A program made the position numbers and the translations under genes. Below the pieces are notes generated by a model. It worked only from the letters and a program-made list of their open reading frames with translations. It was not told the origin of the DNA and made no database searches. Below, piece by piece: positions 18,957 through 27,985 of a DNA stretch of 64,000 nucleotides. The DNA is from CALXVA01 sp944393025 (GTDB taxonomy: Bacteria > Bacillota > Clostridia > TANB77 > CAG-508), in NCBI GenBank assembly GCA_963931445.1, contig OZ007016.1:1054001-1118000 (forward strand), written 5' to 3'. Every line of letters begins with the position of its first letter. Position 1 is the first letter of the stretch.

Positions 18957-20300
18957 TTAAAGAATTTTGTTTGCTATTGTACTAAGCTCACTTCTTACTG
19001 ATTCTTCATTTCTAAGAGAAATTTGCCAACAAAGTGGATTTCCCTTAAATTTTTCAGAAATGTATACTAAACCATTATATCTTTCATTCAGCTTAGGATT
19101 ATCCACTTGTGTAGGGTCTCCTAAAAAAATAAACTTTGAACCTTCTGCTGCTCTTGTGACAATAGATTTAATATCTCCTGGATCAATATTTTGCGTTTCG
19201 TCAATGATGAAAATAGAATTTACAATTGTTCTTCCTCTTAAAAAACCAATAGGTTGAACTTGAATAATTCCTGTTTCAAAATAATACTTTCCGTCCTCAG
19301 TTTGGTCTTTCCCTTTTTGCTTATTATTTTTACCATTTATTAGAATAGATAAATTATCTCTAATTCCTCCTAAATATGGAGAAATTTTATCCTTCACATC
19401 ACCTGGTAAAAATCCAAGCTTTTCATTTCCTACTGTTTCAGATGGTGTAGCAACAAGAATTCTAGAGTATCTTTGATCATCGATTCCCTGAAGAGCAGCC
19501 GCCAAGGAACAATATGTTTTTCCGGTACCAGCACCACCTTTTGCAATTACAAGTGGAGCTTTTTGCCAATCCATAAGCAAACATTCCATAAGCATTCTTT
19601 GTCCAGAATTTTTAGCCATTATACCATAAGGATAATTGTTTCCTTCAAAAACTAAAGGAACAATTTTTCCATCTTCATATCGCCCAATAGCTCTTTGCCC
19701 ATTTTCTATAGCTTGCATTTCAATAAACATATTTTGTATCCATGCAATTTCTGGATTTAAAATGTCTGAAACATCAATACAACCGTTTTTCCAAAATCTA
19801 GATATTGCATCCGATTTAGTCTCAGCAAAAACTCTACCCATATATTGTTCATCAGGAGTTGGAAAAAGATCATCTCTAAAATCTTCTGCTTTTATTCCTA
19901 ATGCCTTAGCTTTTATTCTAATTGCTTTATTTTTTGAAACTAAAATTACCTCTTTAGAACTTCTTTCTTTTTTCAGTCCAATGCATACTTGGAATATCCT
20001 TCTGTCAATTTCTGTTATTCCATCCATTTCTATTGGAATATCATGATGATTTCTTTCAATTTTTAACTTACTTCCATTCTCTTGTACAACCCCTTCAGTT
20101 ATAAGCTTATTAATGTTAAATGTTTCAAGATAAGTTAAAATACTATTAGCTACTTTTTTCTTTTCTGGTCTTCCATTATAGTTTTGCAGTTCATCAATGA
20201 CAGCAAGAGGTATTATAACTTCATTATCTGCTCCGAACCGCAAAGTGCTGTCTACAGAAGAAACTAAAGAATTAATTCTAAGCACAAAGATTTTGGACAT
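18957..20300 (-). CDS. PIN-PhoH protein (YlaK/PhoH2-like ATPase)
   Basis: 447 residues: an N-terminal PIN-like domain (about 1-135) and a C-terminal PhoH ATPase (about 215-430) with Walker A AKGGAGTGKT and Walker B FIIDETQN. Family members couple RNA helicase and RNase activity. Two oddities. The PIN start reads VLRINSL where active PIN domains have a DTN motif, so the nuclease may be inactive. Codon 21 is CGG (first base 20240) read in the normal frame, the only such codon I found in an intact gene here. Its codon use also looks somewhat richer in G/C than neighbours, suggesting transfer. AGGAGAATTT precedes the ATG. Confidence 0.88.
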   Translation of the reverse strand: MSKIFVLRINSLVSSVDSTLRFGADNEVIIPLAVIDELQNYNGRPEKKKVANSILTYLETFNINKLITEGVVQENGSKLKIERNHHDIPIEMDGITEIDRRIFQVCIGLKKERSSKEVILVSKNKAIRIKAKALGIKAEDFRDDLFPTPDEQYMGRVFAETKSDAISRFWKNGCIDVSDILNPEIAWIQNMFIEMQAIENGQRAIGRYEDGKIVPLVFEGNNYPYGIMAKNSGQRMLMECLLMDWQKAPLVIAKGGAGTGKTYCSLAAALQGIDDQRYSRILVATPSETVGNEKLGFLPGDVKDKISPYLGGIRDNLSILINGKNNKQKGKDQTEDGKYYFETGIIQVQPIGFLRGRTIVNSIFIIDETQNIDPGDIKSIVTRAAEGSKFIFLGDPTQVDNPKLNERYNGLVYISEKFKGNPLCWQISLRNEESVRSELSTIANKIL

Positions 20301-20438
20301 AAATAAATTCTCCTTTCACATTGTGAAAAAATAGTTTTGAGTTTTGATATGGTAAATTATTACCAATGTTATTCAACAAAACTCTATTAAAATTATACAC
20401 CATTTTCTCTATTAACACAATATTATTTCATATTTTTC

Positions 20439-20606
20439 CTATTTTTTTGCATTTCTATAACTGCTACACATAGATTCATCAGATTGTTTTGTATTGCATC
20501 CAATAATTGGTGTTACAATTATTTGTTCTAATTTGCATGTTTGACATCCTAAATCATTATATTTACAGCTAGTAACTGTGCAATTTATTTTTTGATTTTT
20601 CTCCAT
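20439..20606 (-). CDS. DUF1540 protein
   Basis: A 55-residue Cys-rich protein with the DUF1540 pattern: INCTVTSCKYN, CQTCKLEQI, TPIIGCNT and ESMCSSY. Six cysteines suggest metal binding. Function unknown; common in Clostridia and often tied to spores. A GGAGG sits 12 bases before the ATG. It is downstream of the peroxiredoxin fragment in the same direction. Confidence 0.9.
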   Translation of the reverse strand: MEKNQKINCTVTSCKYNDLGCQTCKLEQIIVTPIIGCNTKQSDESMCSSYRNAKK

Positions 20607-20684
20607 AAAAAATAGCCTCCTTTATGATAATAGTATGGCTATTTTTATTGAATTTATTAAGTTTTTTAATTTAACAATTAAATT

Positions 20685-21234
20685 TTAGCACTCATCATCA
20701 TTTTTCTCATCTAATAGTGTACAATTTTCTGGTTGTTTAAAACTCAAATACCAATTTATACCATTTCTATTTTTATTTATCTCATTTTTTCTAGTTAATA
20801 AATCATCAAAATTTTGAGGAATTGGTACTATTAAAGGCTCACATGGAATCCAATTTGCTGGTGTAGCTGCTTTATTTAAATCTGCTATTTGAAGTGCTTG
20901 AACAGCTCTTAAAATTTCAGGTATACATCTTCCTACATTCATAGGGTAAATTAAAATTAGTCTTACTACACCTTTATCATCTATAATATATACATTTCTA
21001 ACTGTTTCTGTGTTACTTACATTATTTGAAATCATTCCATATCTTCTTGCTATTTCACCATTTCTGTCTGCAATTATTGGAAATGGAATTTTTATTCCTG
21101 TTCTGCAATAAATATCATATACCCATGCAAGATGTGATGCATTCGAATCAACACTTAATCCTATAAGGCAAGTATTTAATTGTTCAAAATATGTATTTGC
21201 TCTTGCAAATGATATCATTTCAGTTGTGCATACG
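20685..21234 (-). pseudogene. Peroxiredoxin (AhpC/TSA, 1-Cys Prx6-like), C-terminal part separated from its start by 14.2 kb of inserted elements
   Basis: Encodes CTTEM then ISFARANTYFEQLNTCLIGLS through the Prx dimerisation region (IADRNGEIARRYGM, TVRNVYIIDDKG) to a Cys-terminated tail, about 181 residues. The missing first 51 residues, ending FSHPGDFTPV, are at 35474-35623. The break falls exactly before the peroxidatic Cys codon. Rejoining the two parts at the shared GGGGG core gives one continuous frame of about 232 residues, so this is an interrupted, not a decayed, gene. The complete enzyme would reduce peroxides. Confidence 0.92.
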
Positions 21235-21262
21235 GGGGTAAAAACTTTAAATGTGGGGATAG
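21213..21262. other. Attachment site, element 2 / peroxiredoxin C-terminal junction
   Basis: Core TACGGGGGTAAAA at 21231-21243 is shared with 27998-28010 and 35471-35483. The right half (to GGGG at 21255-21258 and GATAGTTATAT) is element sequence, identical in layout to the mid-junction. The left half is peroxiredoxin coding sequence. Confidence 0.85.
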
Positions 21263-21280
21263 TTATATATTAATTTTTAA

Positions 21281-21394
21281 AAATCACACTTTTACCAATA
21301 AATTGTTTTTAAACATTTATATATTTGTGTGTTTTAATTTATATCAATTTTTCAGCATCTACTTTCAAATCAAATTTTAAAGTTTTATCACTAT
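21281..21394 (-). pseudogene. Remnant of serine recombinase 3' end
   Basis: Closely matches 29477-29590, the last 19 or so codons of the intact recombinase plus its downstream ATCACA repeat. Everything upstream of those codons is missing and has been replaced by the AAA ATPase gene. Confidence 0.85.
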
Positions 21395-21399
21395 ATTCT

Positions 21400-22719
21400 T
21401 TAATTTATTTCTTTTATATAATTTTCAGTATTCCAAATAGCATATAGTGGAATATTTAAAATCTTATTATCAAACTTTATATTTAACAAAGAATATCTTA
21501 TAGCAAATTTAGGATTATATTCTTTCATATACACTTTTAGACTTTGAGCTTTAACATTAACTCCTGCTTTTGCTTCAACAGGTATTATTAAATTTTTATA
21601 TGCAAATACAAAATCCACTTCACTTTGAAATTCATTTGACCAATAATATATAGTATTTACTTTCTTAATATTTCCTAATTCTTGAAGTACAAATTGCTCT
21701 GTAAGTAAACCATTAAATTCATTATATATTGAATCCTTATCTATTATGGTTTCATAAGGTAATTCACATAGCACTCTTAATAATCCAACATCAAGCAAAT
21801 ATATTTTAAAAGATTTTATATCTTCATAAGCTTTTAAATGTTGTTTATCTCCACATTTTACTCTGTTTACTACTCTTATTAAACCTGTGTCTTTCAACCA
21901 ATTAATAGAATTTTCATACTCTCTCGCCCTTGCACCATCTTTTACAACACCATATATAAATTTTCTATTTTCTTTTGCTAATTGTGATGGTATACTATTC
22001 CAAACATATTGTATCTTTGTTGCTGTACTGTTATCTGTATATTTTGAAAAATCTCTTTCATATGCCTCCAAAATACCTTTTTGTACATTCTCTACAAGTT
22101 CAAAATCTTTTTCTTCAATCCAAGTTTTTACTGCTCTTGGCATTCCACCTATAACAAAATATTTTTTTAAGTAGTCTTTTAATCTATCTGTTATTAAATC
22201 TGGTAATTGTTCTAATTTATTTTTTCTAATTACATCAATTAGAGTTTTTTCTCCATTTGCAATTAAAAACTCTTCAAAGTCCAATGGTTGTAACTCTAAA
22301 AAATCAACTTTACCAACTGGAAAAGAAACTTGATCATGTAGAAACACTCCAAGTAAGCTTCCTGCGCAACATATTGCATATTCCGGCATTTCTTCTGCAA
22401 AATATTTTAAAGATGTAAGTGCTCTTGGCAACTCTTGAATTTCATCAAATATTATTAATGTTTTTTCAGGTTCTATTTTTTTATGATTAAGCGCTGATAA
22501 ATATTCTATAATTCTATTTGGTTCTATGTTCCCCTCAAATAAGTTTGATATATTTCCTGCATTTTCAAAATTTATATATAAAACATCATCAAAGTATTCT
22601 TTGCCAAATTCTTGCAAAATCCAAGTTTTTCCCACTTGTCTTGCTCCTTTTAAAATAAGTGGTAACCTATCTTTTTTATCTTTCCATTCTTTCAATTCTG
22701 TTATAATTTTTCTATACAT
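21400..22719 (-). CDS. AAA_14/DUF4143 ATP-binding protein, copy in element 2
   Basis: 439 residues. Walker A LKGARQVGKTWIL is near residue 24 and Walker B LIIFDEIQE near residue 87, followed by a winged-helix region and a C-terminal DUF4143 domain (about 210-390) whose FQSEVDFVFAYKNLIIPVEA part resembles a restriction-endonuclease-like fold (D...E.K pattern, EAKAG). Function unknown; these ATPases are common in accessory DNA. A relative lies at 28060-29367 in element 1 at the same distance from its att site. Both genes have a triple ATCACA array upstream. Confidence 0.9.
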   Translation of the reverse strand: MYRKIITELKEWKDKKDRLPLILKGARQVGKTWILQEFGKEYFDDVLYINFENAGNISNLFEGNIEPNRIIEYLSALNHKKIEPEKTLIIFDEIQELPRALTSLKYFAEEMPEYAICCAGSLLGVFLHDQVSFPVGKVDFLELQPLDFEEFLIANGEKTLIDVIRKNKLEQLPDLITDRLKDYLKKYFVIGGMPRAVKTWIEEKDFELVENVQKGILEAYERDFSKYTDNSTATKIQYVWNSIPSQLAKENRKFIYGVVKDGARAREYENSINWLKDTGLIRVVNRVKCGDKQHLKAYEDIKSFKIYLLDVGLLRVLCELPYETIIDKDSIYNEFNGLLTEQFVLQELGNIKKVNTIYYWSNEFQSEVDFVFAYKNLIIPVEAKAGVNVKAQSLKVYMKEYNPKFAIRYSLLNIKFDNKILNIPLYAIWNTENYIKEIN

Positions 22720-22737
22720 ATTATCAGCTCCTTACTT

Positions 22738-22865
22738 TTTTATTGTATAGGAAAAATCGACTTTTTATTTAATATTTCAGTATTTATAACGATTCTTCCT
22801 ATACAACAAGGTTAATTTACCTTGTTACGTGCAATAATTGCAAAGCAATTTTGCACATGTGGACA
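22738..22865. repeat. Interspersed hairpin repeat, copy F
   Basis: Has the TATTGTATAGGAAAAATCGA stem with partner CGATTCTTCCTATACAACAA, then AAGGTTAATTTACC and a diverged second hairpin (GTGCAATAATTGCAAAGC). It lies upstream of the AAA ATPase gene within the 360-base gene-free stretch 22720-23079. Its presence inside the mobile element shows the repeat is on both element and chromosome. Confidence 0.75.
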
Positions 22866-22871
22866 ATGTTA

Positions 22872-22956
22872 AATCACATTTTCTTGATCAATAATTGTAC
22901 TTTTAATCACATTTTTTTGACCATTATATGTGTATTATATCACATTTTCTTGATCA
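22872..22956. promoter_or_regulatory. Three 19-base direct repeats at 33-base period upstream of AAA ATPase
   Basis: Units at 22872-22890, 22905-22923 and 22938-22956, consensus AATCACATTTTCTTGATCA, start-to-start spacing exactly 33 bases, so on one face of the helix. An analogous triple (period 32) lies upstream of the related ATPase at 28060-29367. Probable operators or iterons. Confidence 0.65.
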
Positions 22957-23079
22957 TATACAAGTTTTTATAAATTTTAATAGTACTATTTATTCAGAAA
23001 TACATTAATTATTTTTGACTAATTATTGATTTAATTATATGTTTAACATATAATTAAATCAAAAATATTGGGAGGAAAT

Positions 23080-24309
23080 ATGCTACAGCTATTCTATATA
23101 ATTATTTTTTTAGAAATATTTACTATACTCTATAATATACTTAAATTTGTAAAGATACTAACAAAGAAAAATAAATCCGATATTCAGTTATATAATGAAG
23201 ACTTGCAAATAAATATTCTGATTCCTTGTTATAAGGAAGTAAATATAATTAAAGAGACTTTAGAGCATTTTAATAAAATTACAAAAAATATGAAAAATAT
23301 TAATATTTATGTTATTACCACTGATAAAGAAAAATACGAAAATAACTTAAAAGAAACTACATATGAATATTTAATGAAATTAGATATAATAAAATGTGTA
23401 AATATTCATATAATAAATTATCCTAAGAAAAGTGGATTTATGGCTGATCAATTAAATCATGGAATAGATAAAATATTATCAGCCTCTAATCTTACACATA
23501 ATAAAATTTATTTCTCTATATATAATGCAGATAGCCTACCAGACACTAATACATTTTCTGAACTTATATCTAAAATACTAAAATATAATTACCCTAAAGT
23601 TCTTCAACAATATAGTAATTATTATCTAAATTATAATAAACAGAATTTTATTATGAAAGGTTTTGCAATGTATCAAACTGCATTTGAATTAAGAAATGGT
23701 TTAATAAATAATAAATTATCAAAATTATTGTATTCTCATGTGGTTGGTCACGGTCTTACCATAAGAGCCGACTATATTACTAAAATAAATGGTTTTTCGA
23801 GTAATGTATGGTGTGAAGATATATATCTTACCGGATTACTTTTTAATAATGGTATAAATATAATCCCTTTAACATCAATGGATAATTCAGAAAATCCTGA
23901 AAAACTATCGGTTCAAATAAATCAAAATGCTGTTTGGTTTAAAACAGCATCACATCCTTTTAAATCACTAAAGGACATAAAAAAAGATTATAAAATCACA
24001 AAATATGGTATTATTTGGCTGTTTCATGAGCTAAGAGCTACTTTTGTTTGGATATTTATGCCGATATTTTTAATATATTCATTTATTTACCCTATTGTCA
24101 TGTTAAATTTAAAATTATTAATACTTGCAATATGTAGTTATTTCATATTTTGCTTTGTTAATTATACTTTAAATTTAATAATAGTAAGTAAAGAAAGATT
24201 TAAAATTTATTTAAAAGATTATTTTGCTCTCATTTTTTCCATTATGTTTACTGGAATTGGTCCGATTAGGTCATTCTTTTTAAAAGAAAAAATTAAAACT
24301 CCACGCTAA
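23080..24309 (+). CDS. Membrane-bound family 2 glycosyltransferase
   Basis: 409 residues: one N-terminal membrane helix, a GT-A fold domain (about 45-290) with INILIPCYKE, the IYNADSLPD metal/nucleotide site, VGHGLTIRADY, the WCEDIYLTGLL acceptor/catalytic motif and NQNAVWFKT, then two or three C-terminal membrane helices. It adds sugars from a nucleotide sugar to a lipid or polymer at the membrane. The substrate is unknown. GGGAGG directly precedes the ATG at 23080, so the upstream TTG is not the start. It is the only plus-strand gene in element 2. Confidence 0.88.
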   Translation: MLQLFYIIIFLEIFTILYNILKFVKILTKKNKSDIQLYNEDLQINILIPCYKEVNIIKETLEHFNKITKNMKNINIYVITTDKEKYENNLKETTYEYLMKLDIIKCVNIHIINYPKKSGFMADQLNHGIDKILSASNLTHNKIYFSIYNADSLPDTNTFSELISKILKYNYPKVLQQYSNYYLNYNKQNFIMKGFAMYQTAFELRNGLINNKLSKLLYSHVVGHGLTIRADYITKINGFSSNVWCEDIYLTGLLFNNGINIIPLTSMDNSENPEKLSVQINQNAVWFKTASHPFKSLKDIKKDYKITKYGIIWLFHELRATFVWIFMPIFLIYSFIYPIVMLNLKLLILAICSYFIFCFVNYTLNLIIVSKERFKIYLKDYFALIFSIMFTGIGPIRSFFLKEKIKTPR

Positions 24310-24344
24310 TATCACCTGCAAAAAGTAAGACTGGTCAAAAAATA

Positions 24345-25223
24345 TTAATTTAAATTCCAATCTTCAATTATTTTTTTGTCGATATTTAAATTTCCATAGC
24401 CAATTCCTAATTTTCTATCTTTCTTTTTATCCCCATGACAATCAGAACCTCCAGACATTAATAATTTCTTGTCTTTACAATAATTATGCAATGTATCTAT
24501 TTGTTCTTGCGAAAAAGAACTATGATACACTTCTATACCATCTATTAAAGTTTCATCTATTATTTTATTTAAGAAATTAATATGGTTACTCAAATTATAT
24601 TTATACAAATGCGCTAGAAAAATCTTACCATTATATTTATGTATAAGCTCTTTTATAAACTCGAGTGTTGGCATTTGGTTAGTAAAATCTCTATATAATG
24701 GAAAATTTTTATCTACCGTACATGTTCTAAAAAATACTCCACAGTCATTCCATTGCTCATTTGTAAAAAACTTTTTATTTTGTGGAAATTTAATAATACT
24801 ATCATAGATAACATCTACTGGATATTCTATTTCCGGATTATATTTTAAGTTATTTTCTATTTTTATATCTTGTTCATTACATATTTTAACTAAATCTTTA
24901 AACTCATCAATTAATCTGTTTTTATTTTTTTCCTCGCTATAATAATCTTCCAACCAGCTTTGTACTGAATGTAAGTCGAAATCATATGCTAAAACTTCGA
25001 TTTTTACCCCATTGAATGTACAGTTTAATTCAGCTCCAATAATTAATTTTCCTTTGTAAATATTCTTAAGTTCATCATTTTGTTCCATTTCAATATATGA
25101 TTTAGCTGTATCGTGATCAGTTATAGAAAATGCTTCTAAATTTAAACTTTGTGCCTTTTCAAGTAACTCCTTTGTACTCCATGTTCCATCTGAATTTGTT
25201 GTATGTGAATGCAAATCAATCAT
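24345..25223 (-). CDS. PHP-domain phosphoesterase
   Basis: 292 residues with the PHP motifs MIDLHSHTTNSDGTW (metal ligands HxH), FSITDHDT, and the C-terminal HLYKYN and GSDCHGDKK. Related TrpH-type enzymes hydrolyse nucleotide or RNA 5' ends, which would suit a nucleotide-focused cargo, but the substrate is not shown. Its start overlaps the stop of the kinase gene by 8 bases, so they are co-translated. It resembles the gene at the left edge of the window. Confidence 0.9.
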   Translation of the reverse strand: MIDLHSHTTNSDGTWSTKELLEKAQSLNLEAFSITDHDTAKSYIEMEQNDELKNIYKGKLIIGAELNCTFNGVKIEVLAYDFDLHSVQSWLEDYYSEEKNKNRLIDEFKDLVKICNEQDIKIENNLKYNPEIEYPVDVIYDSIIKFPQNKKFFTNEQWNDCGVFFRTCTVDKNFPLYRDFTNQMPTLEFIKELIHKYNGKIFLAHLYKYNLSNHINFLNKIIDETLIDGIEVYHSSFSQEQIDTLHNYCKDKKLLMSGGSDCHGDKKKDRKLGIGYGNLNIDKKIIEDWNLN

Positions 25224-25896
25224 CGTTTCTTTCTATTTCCTTTCTTTTTAATCTTAAAAATCCACTGACTTCATTTAAAACATCTTCTTTTGTTTTATTA
25301 TTTGTATTAATCATTTTAAATTTATTTTGTTTATCCAAATTACAAAGCTTCTCAAAAAATTCAATTTGCTTCATAATTAATTTAGAATTTACCCATTCAT
25401 TTTCAGATAATTTTTGTCCTCTATCTCTTTGTCTAATCGTATTTCTTCTTATTACTTCTTCTGGACTTGCTTGTAACCATATATATGAATCTGGAAATCT
25501 TAATCCCCTTTCTTTTATCAAAGCAACAAATCTATTATATAAAGCTTGTGCATTTGAATAAATACCTGGCCAATTGTTTATACTTTCAAAAGAATATGCA
25601 ACAGACAATATTTCTAGTACACTTCTATCCATAAAAACATCCACATTATTTTTTAATAATTTAATCGCTTCTATTAGTCTATCTAATTCTAATTTGAAAA
25701 AGAATGCTTGATTAATCTTTTCTTCTTCTGTGGTTTTCGGAATTGGTGGAATATTAGGATACCTGTCTTGATGTTGTTTTACAAAAGTACTAGCACCGGG
25801 AATAATTATAACGTTTTCTATATTTTTTTGTAAATTCTCACATAATGTTGTTTTTCCTGCATTTGATGTACCATCTATAACAATTATTCTTCCCAT
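25216..25896 (-). CDS. P-loop nucleotide kinase, thymidylate-kinase-like
   Basis: 226 residues beginning MGRIIVIDGTSNAGKTTLCE with a Walker A GTSNAGKTT, a middle DRSVLE motif, and an arginine-rich lid (RRNTIRQRDRGQ). The layout fits the dNK/TMK group that phosphorylates deoxynucleosides or dNMPs. Substrate unproven. It is one base from the deoxyribosyltransferase gene upstream and overlaps the PHP gene downstream, forming a tight three-gene operon. Confidence 0.82.
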   Translation of the reverse strand: MGRIIVIDGTSNAGKTTLCENLQKNIENVIIIPGASTFVKQHQDRYPNIPPIPKTTEEEKINQAFFFKLELDRLIEAIKLLKNNVDVFMDRSVLEILSVAYSFESINNWPGIYSNAQALYNRFVALIKERGLRFPDSYIWLQASPEEVIRRNTIRQRDRGQKLSENEWVNSKLIMKQIEFFEKLCNLDKQNKFKMINTNNKTKEDVLNEVSGFLRLKRKEIERNDD

Positions 25897-25897
25897 A

Positions 25898-26338
25898 CTA
25901 ATTAATCTCCATAGCTATTTCTTTTAACATTTTTTCTAGCTCTTCTAAATTTCTAGCAATTTTAAAATTCATACATCCTTCAATCATTAAATTATCATCT
26001 CCAGTATAATCTAAAGCTCTAGTATCAGTTTTGAATCCTATACACTTAATTCCCCAAGCATATGCCATTCCAAGCTCGACACATCCACCTTCATCTGGTA
26101 CTCTTCCATTTAAATCAAAGATTAATAAATCGGATTTTTTTATACACTTAACATCACTTTCAAAAATTTTTTTATTAATTTGCATCTTATTATTATCATC
26201 AATCTTTTCATAAGCTAGTCCAGCTTCATCTTGTGGCAAATACACAAAATATCCTTTACTTTCTAACCATCTTTTCATTCTTTCATTTTTATTTAATTCC
26301 ATATCATTAAATAATGGCGCAGCATAATATATCTTCAT
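25898..26338 (-). CDS. Nucleoside 2-deoxyribosyltransferase
   Basis: 146 residues of the NDT family (PF05014). The N-terminus MKIYYAAPLFNDMELNKNER and the active site GGCVELGMAYAWG with the nucleophilic Glu are diagnostic, as is DLLIFDLNGR. The enzyme swaps or removes the base of deoxynucleosides. First gene of an operon with a nucleotide kinase and a PHP enzyme, pointing to deoxynucleotide salvage or depletion. Confidence 0.88.
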   Translation of the reverse strand: MKIYYAAPLFNDMELNKNERMKRWLESKGYFVYLPQDEAGLAYEKIDDNNKMQINKKIFESDVKCIKKSDLLIFDLNGRVPDEGGCVELGMAYAWGIKCIGFKTDTRALDYTGDDNLMIEGCMNFKIARNLEELEKMLKEIAMEIN

Positions 26339-26410
26339 TTATTGCTATTCCTTTCTACTTTAAGATTTTGTATTTTTCATTTTCATCAAAAACATCTATA
26401 TCTTCTTTTT

Positions 26411-27074
26411 TCATTTTATTTTATCAACCACTTCCTTATCAATTATTTCTGCATATTTAATATCAAATCCCCTCTTTATAAAAAAATCTCTGTTATAGTT
26501 TGCATCTAATAAATCAAATATTGCAAATTTGATTTTTAATTTTAGATATAAAGCGACTGATAATCTATGAGCCCCGGTCTATAATTTCTCCATTTCTTGT
26601 TATTGGAATAATTGTTTTATCTATTCCGCTTTCTTTTATATTATTTATTAAAATATCAAATCTTTTTATAAATGCATCAGCTCCACTTTTTTTTCCATCC
26701 GGCTCTAAAAAATTATTAAAAGATTTAATGTGATTTATATATATTTTTTTGGCTAACATGTAATCATGTTTTTCTAAATAACTTTTCACATAATAATATT
26801 TAATAAACACATCATATCTATATTTACTAATTAAGTTAGTTGGATTAGATTCAAATATTCTTATTTTGTTTCTTTTTTTTAATAAAGATATTATATAATC
26901 ATTATCTAGTAAATCCTTTAATTCTTCATAAGAGATGGTTTCTAAATACTTTGAATTTCTAATTGGAATGTTTTTATTCTTTTTATTATTATCTCTCAAG
27001 CTTTCAAATTCAATATATCCCATTCCTTTTATCTCTTCACAAATTTTCTTTTTTTTATTTATATTATATTTCAT
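26411..27074 (-). CDS. ParB/Srx-fold protein, read across a +1 shift at CGG
   Basis: About 221 residues. The C-terminal third contains NGEIIDGAHRLSVALYLKLK, the ParB/sulfiredoxin nucleotide-binding signature (DGxHR). The frame changes at the in-frame CGG whose first base is 26576 (GAC CGG GGC TCA TAG): skipping C gives GAC GGG GCT CAT AGA = DGAHR, exactly the signature. Normal reading ends in a stop two codons later. ParB-fold proteins bind CTP or ATP and can act as nucleases or kinases; the role here is unknown. It lies upstream of the deoxyribosyltransferase in the same direction, 70 bases away. Confidence 0.82.
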
Positions 27075-27158
27075 AAAAAACCTTTTTTATTCTATTAATA
27101 ATCTATAAATAGTTTATCACCACAATAATTAAAAGTAAATACTTTTAAAAATTTTTTT

Positions 27159-27225
27159 GCAGGATCAGGGAGTCTACTTAGGCTCCTGCAAACTACCTAA
27201 AAGCGTGGCTTTTAGCGGTAGACTC
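27159..27225. ncRNA. Mutually exclusive hairpins (possible terminator/antiterminator or structured RNA)
   Basis: On the plus strand GCAGGA (27159-27164) can pair with TCCTGC (27185-27190), while GAGTCTAC (27170-27177) pairs with GTAGACTC (27218-27225), with an inner CTAAAAGC GTG GCTTTTAG stem. The two outer pairings exclude each other. The second is followed by TTTTATTTT. A further stem (AAGCATAGAATG with CATTCTAT..CTTGCTT, about 27275-27322) ends the 27329 gene. No protein fits here. Confidence 0.45.
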
Positions 27226-27328
27226 TTTTATTTTAGAGTAGACAATCAGAAGACTCCTTTTTAACAAAAAACAAGCATAGAATGTCTAACTTTTTGATTT
27301 TATTTCATTCTATACTTGCTTTCCAATC

Positions 27329-27634
27329 TTATTTAATTTCTTCTTTTAAATTAATTCCATCTTTTAGTCCCGCTAGATAATATTTTTTGCACAAATACCC
27401 GTTTTCACGATTAATAGTTTCTACATAGTCATCTAATTTTACTATGATAATTTCTTTCAGTTTTCTCAAATCTTTTGGTATCTTTTCTAATTCTGTATTT
27501 AAACTATTGCGTCTTGCACTTCTATCAATGTTATGTACTTTTAAAAAATTTTTATCTTCACTATTAAGACTTGCTAACTTTTCTTCTCTTTCTTTAAATA
27601 TTATTTCTAACATCTTTCTTCTCTTACCATCCAT
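27329..27634 (-). CDS. Small unknown helical protein of element 2
   Basis: 101 residues, strongly charged and predicted mostly helical (MDGKRRKMLEIIFKEREEKL, then YYLAGLKDGINLKEEI). The C-terminal segment recalls small Clostridia phage/element proteins but I cannot name the family. Its 5' end and leader are duplicated at 33954-34102 in element 1, where the gene is truncated. Its ribosome-binding site lies in an inverted repeat. Confidence 0.6.
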   Translation of the reverse strand: MDGKRRKMLEIIFKEREEKLASLNSEDKNFLKVHNIDRSARRNSLNTELEKIPKDLRKLKEIIIVKLDDYVETINRENGYLCKKYYLAGLKDGINLKEEIK

Positions 27635-27637
27635 TTT

Positions 27638-27666
27638 AATATCACCTCCACTTGATGTGTGATATT
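27638..27666 (-). promoter_or_regulatory. Inverted repeat that includes the ribosome-binding site
   Basis: AATATCAC and GTGATATT arms, 13 bases apart, flank the GGAGGTG Shine-Dalgarno of the 27329-27634 gene. The stem would hide the ribosome-binding site, or the dyad may be an operator. An equivalent is at 34025-34053 in element 1. Confidence 0.55.
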
Positions 27667-27730
27667 AACTCTGTTTGAATTTTTATGCAAGTCTTTTAAT
27701 AAAAATATTCTACACTAAATGTATATCTCC

Positions 27731-27985
27731 TTACTTATTTTTTCTCCACTCTTTCTTTAATTCATTTTCTTCTCTTTCATCAGCATATTCTTGTTCAACA
27801 TCTATTAAATATACTTTATTTTCAAATTTTCCTTTTTTATTATTTTTTATTTTTCTAGCTTTCTCAACATCTTCTAATGAAATATTTCTTAATTTTATTA
27901 TTGCACTAATAACTTCCATTAAATCTGCAAGTTCTTCCACAGAATGTTCCTCTATAAATTCATGAACAAGTAAATATTTCCCCAA
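27731..27985 (-). pseudogene. NTP pyrophosphohydrolase (MazG-like), N-terminally truncated by the att junction
   Basis: About 95% identical at the DNA level to the C-terminal two thirds of the intact gene at 34585-34959. Homology starts at HEFIEEHSVEELADLMEV; the first 45 or so residues, including the YNKLVRDKIPE motif, are missing and replaced by element-end sequence next to the att core. The short leader MGKYLLV is probably not functional. Confidence 0.85.

Noticed and set aside
20685..21218. A separate short peroxiredoxin gene starting at the first ATG
   Set aside because: It would lack the peroxidatic Cys and the first Prx strands, which are found at 35474-35623 in matching frame and orientation.
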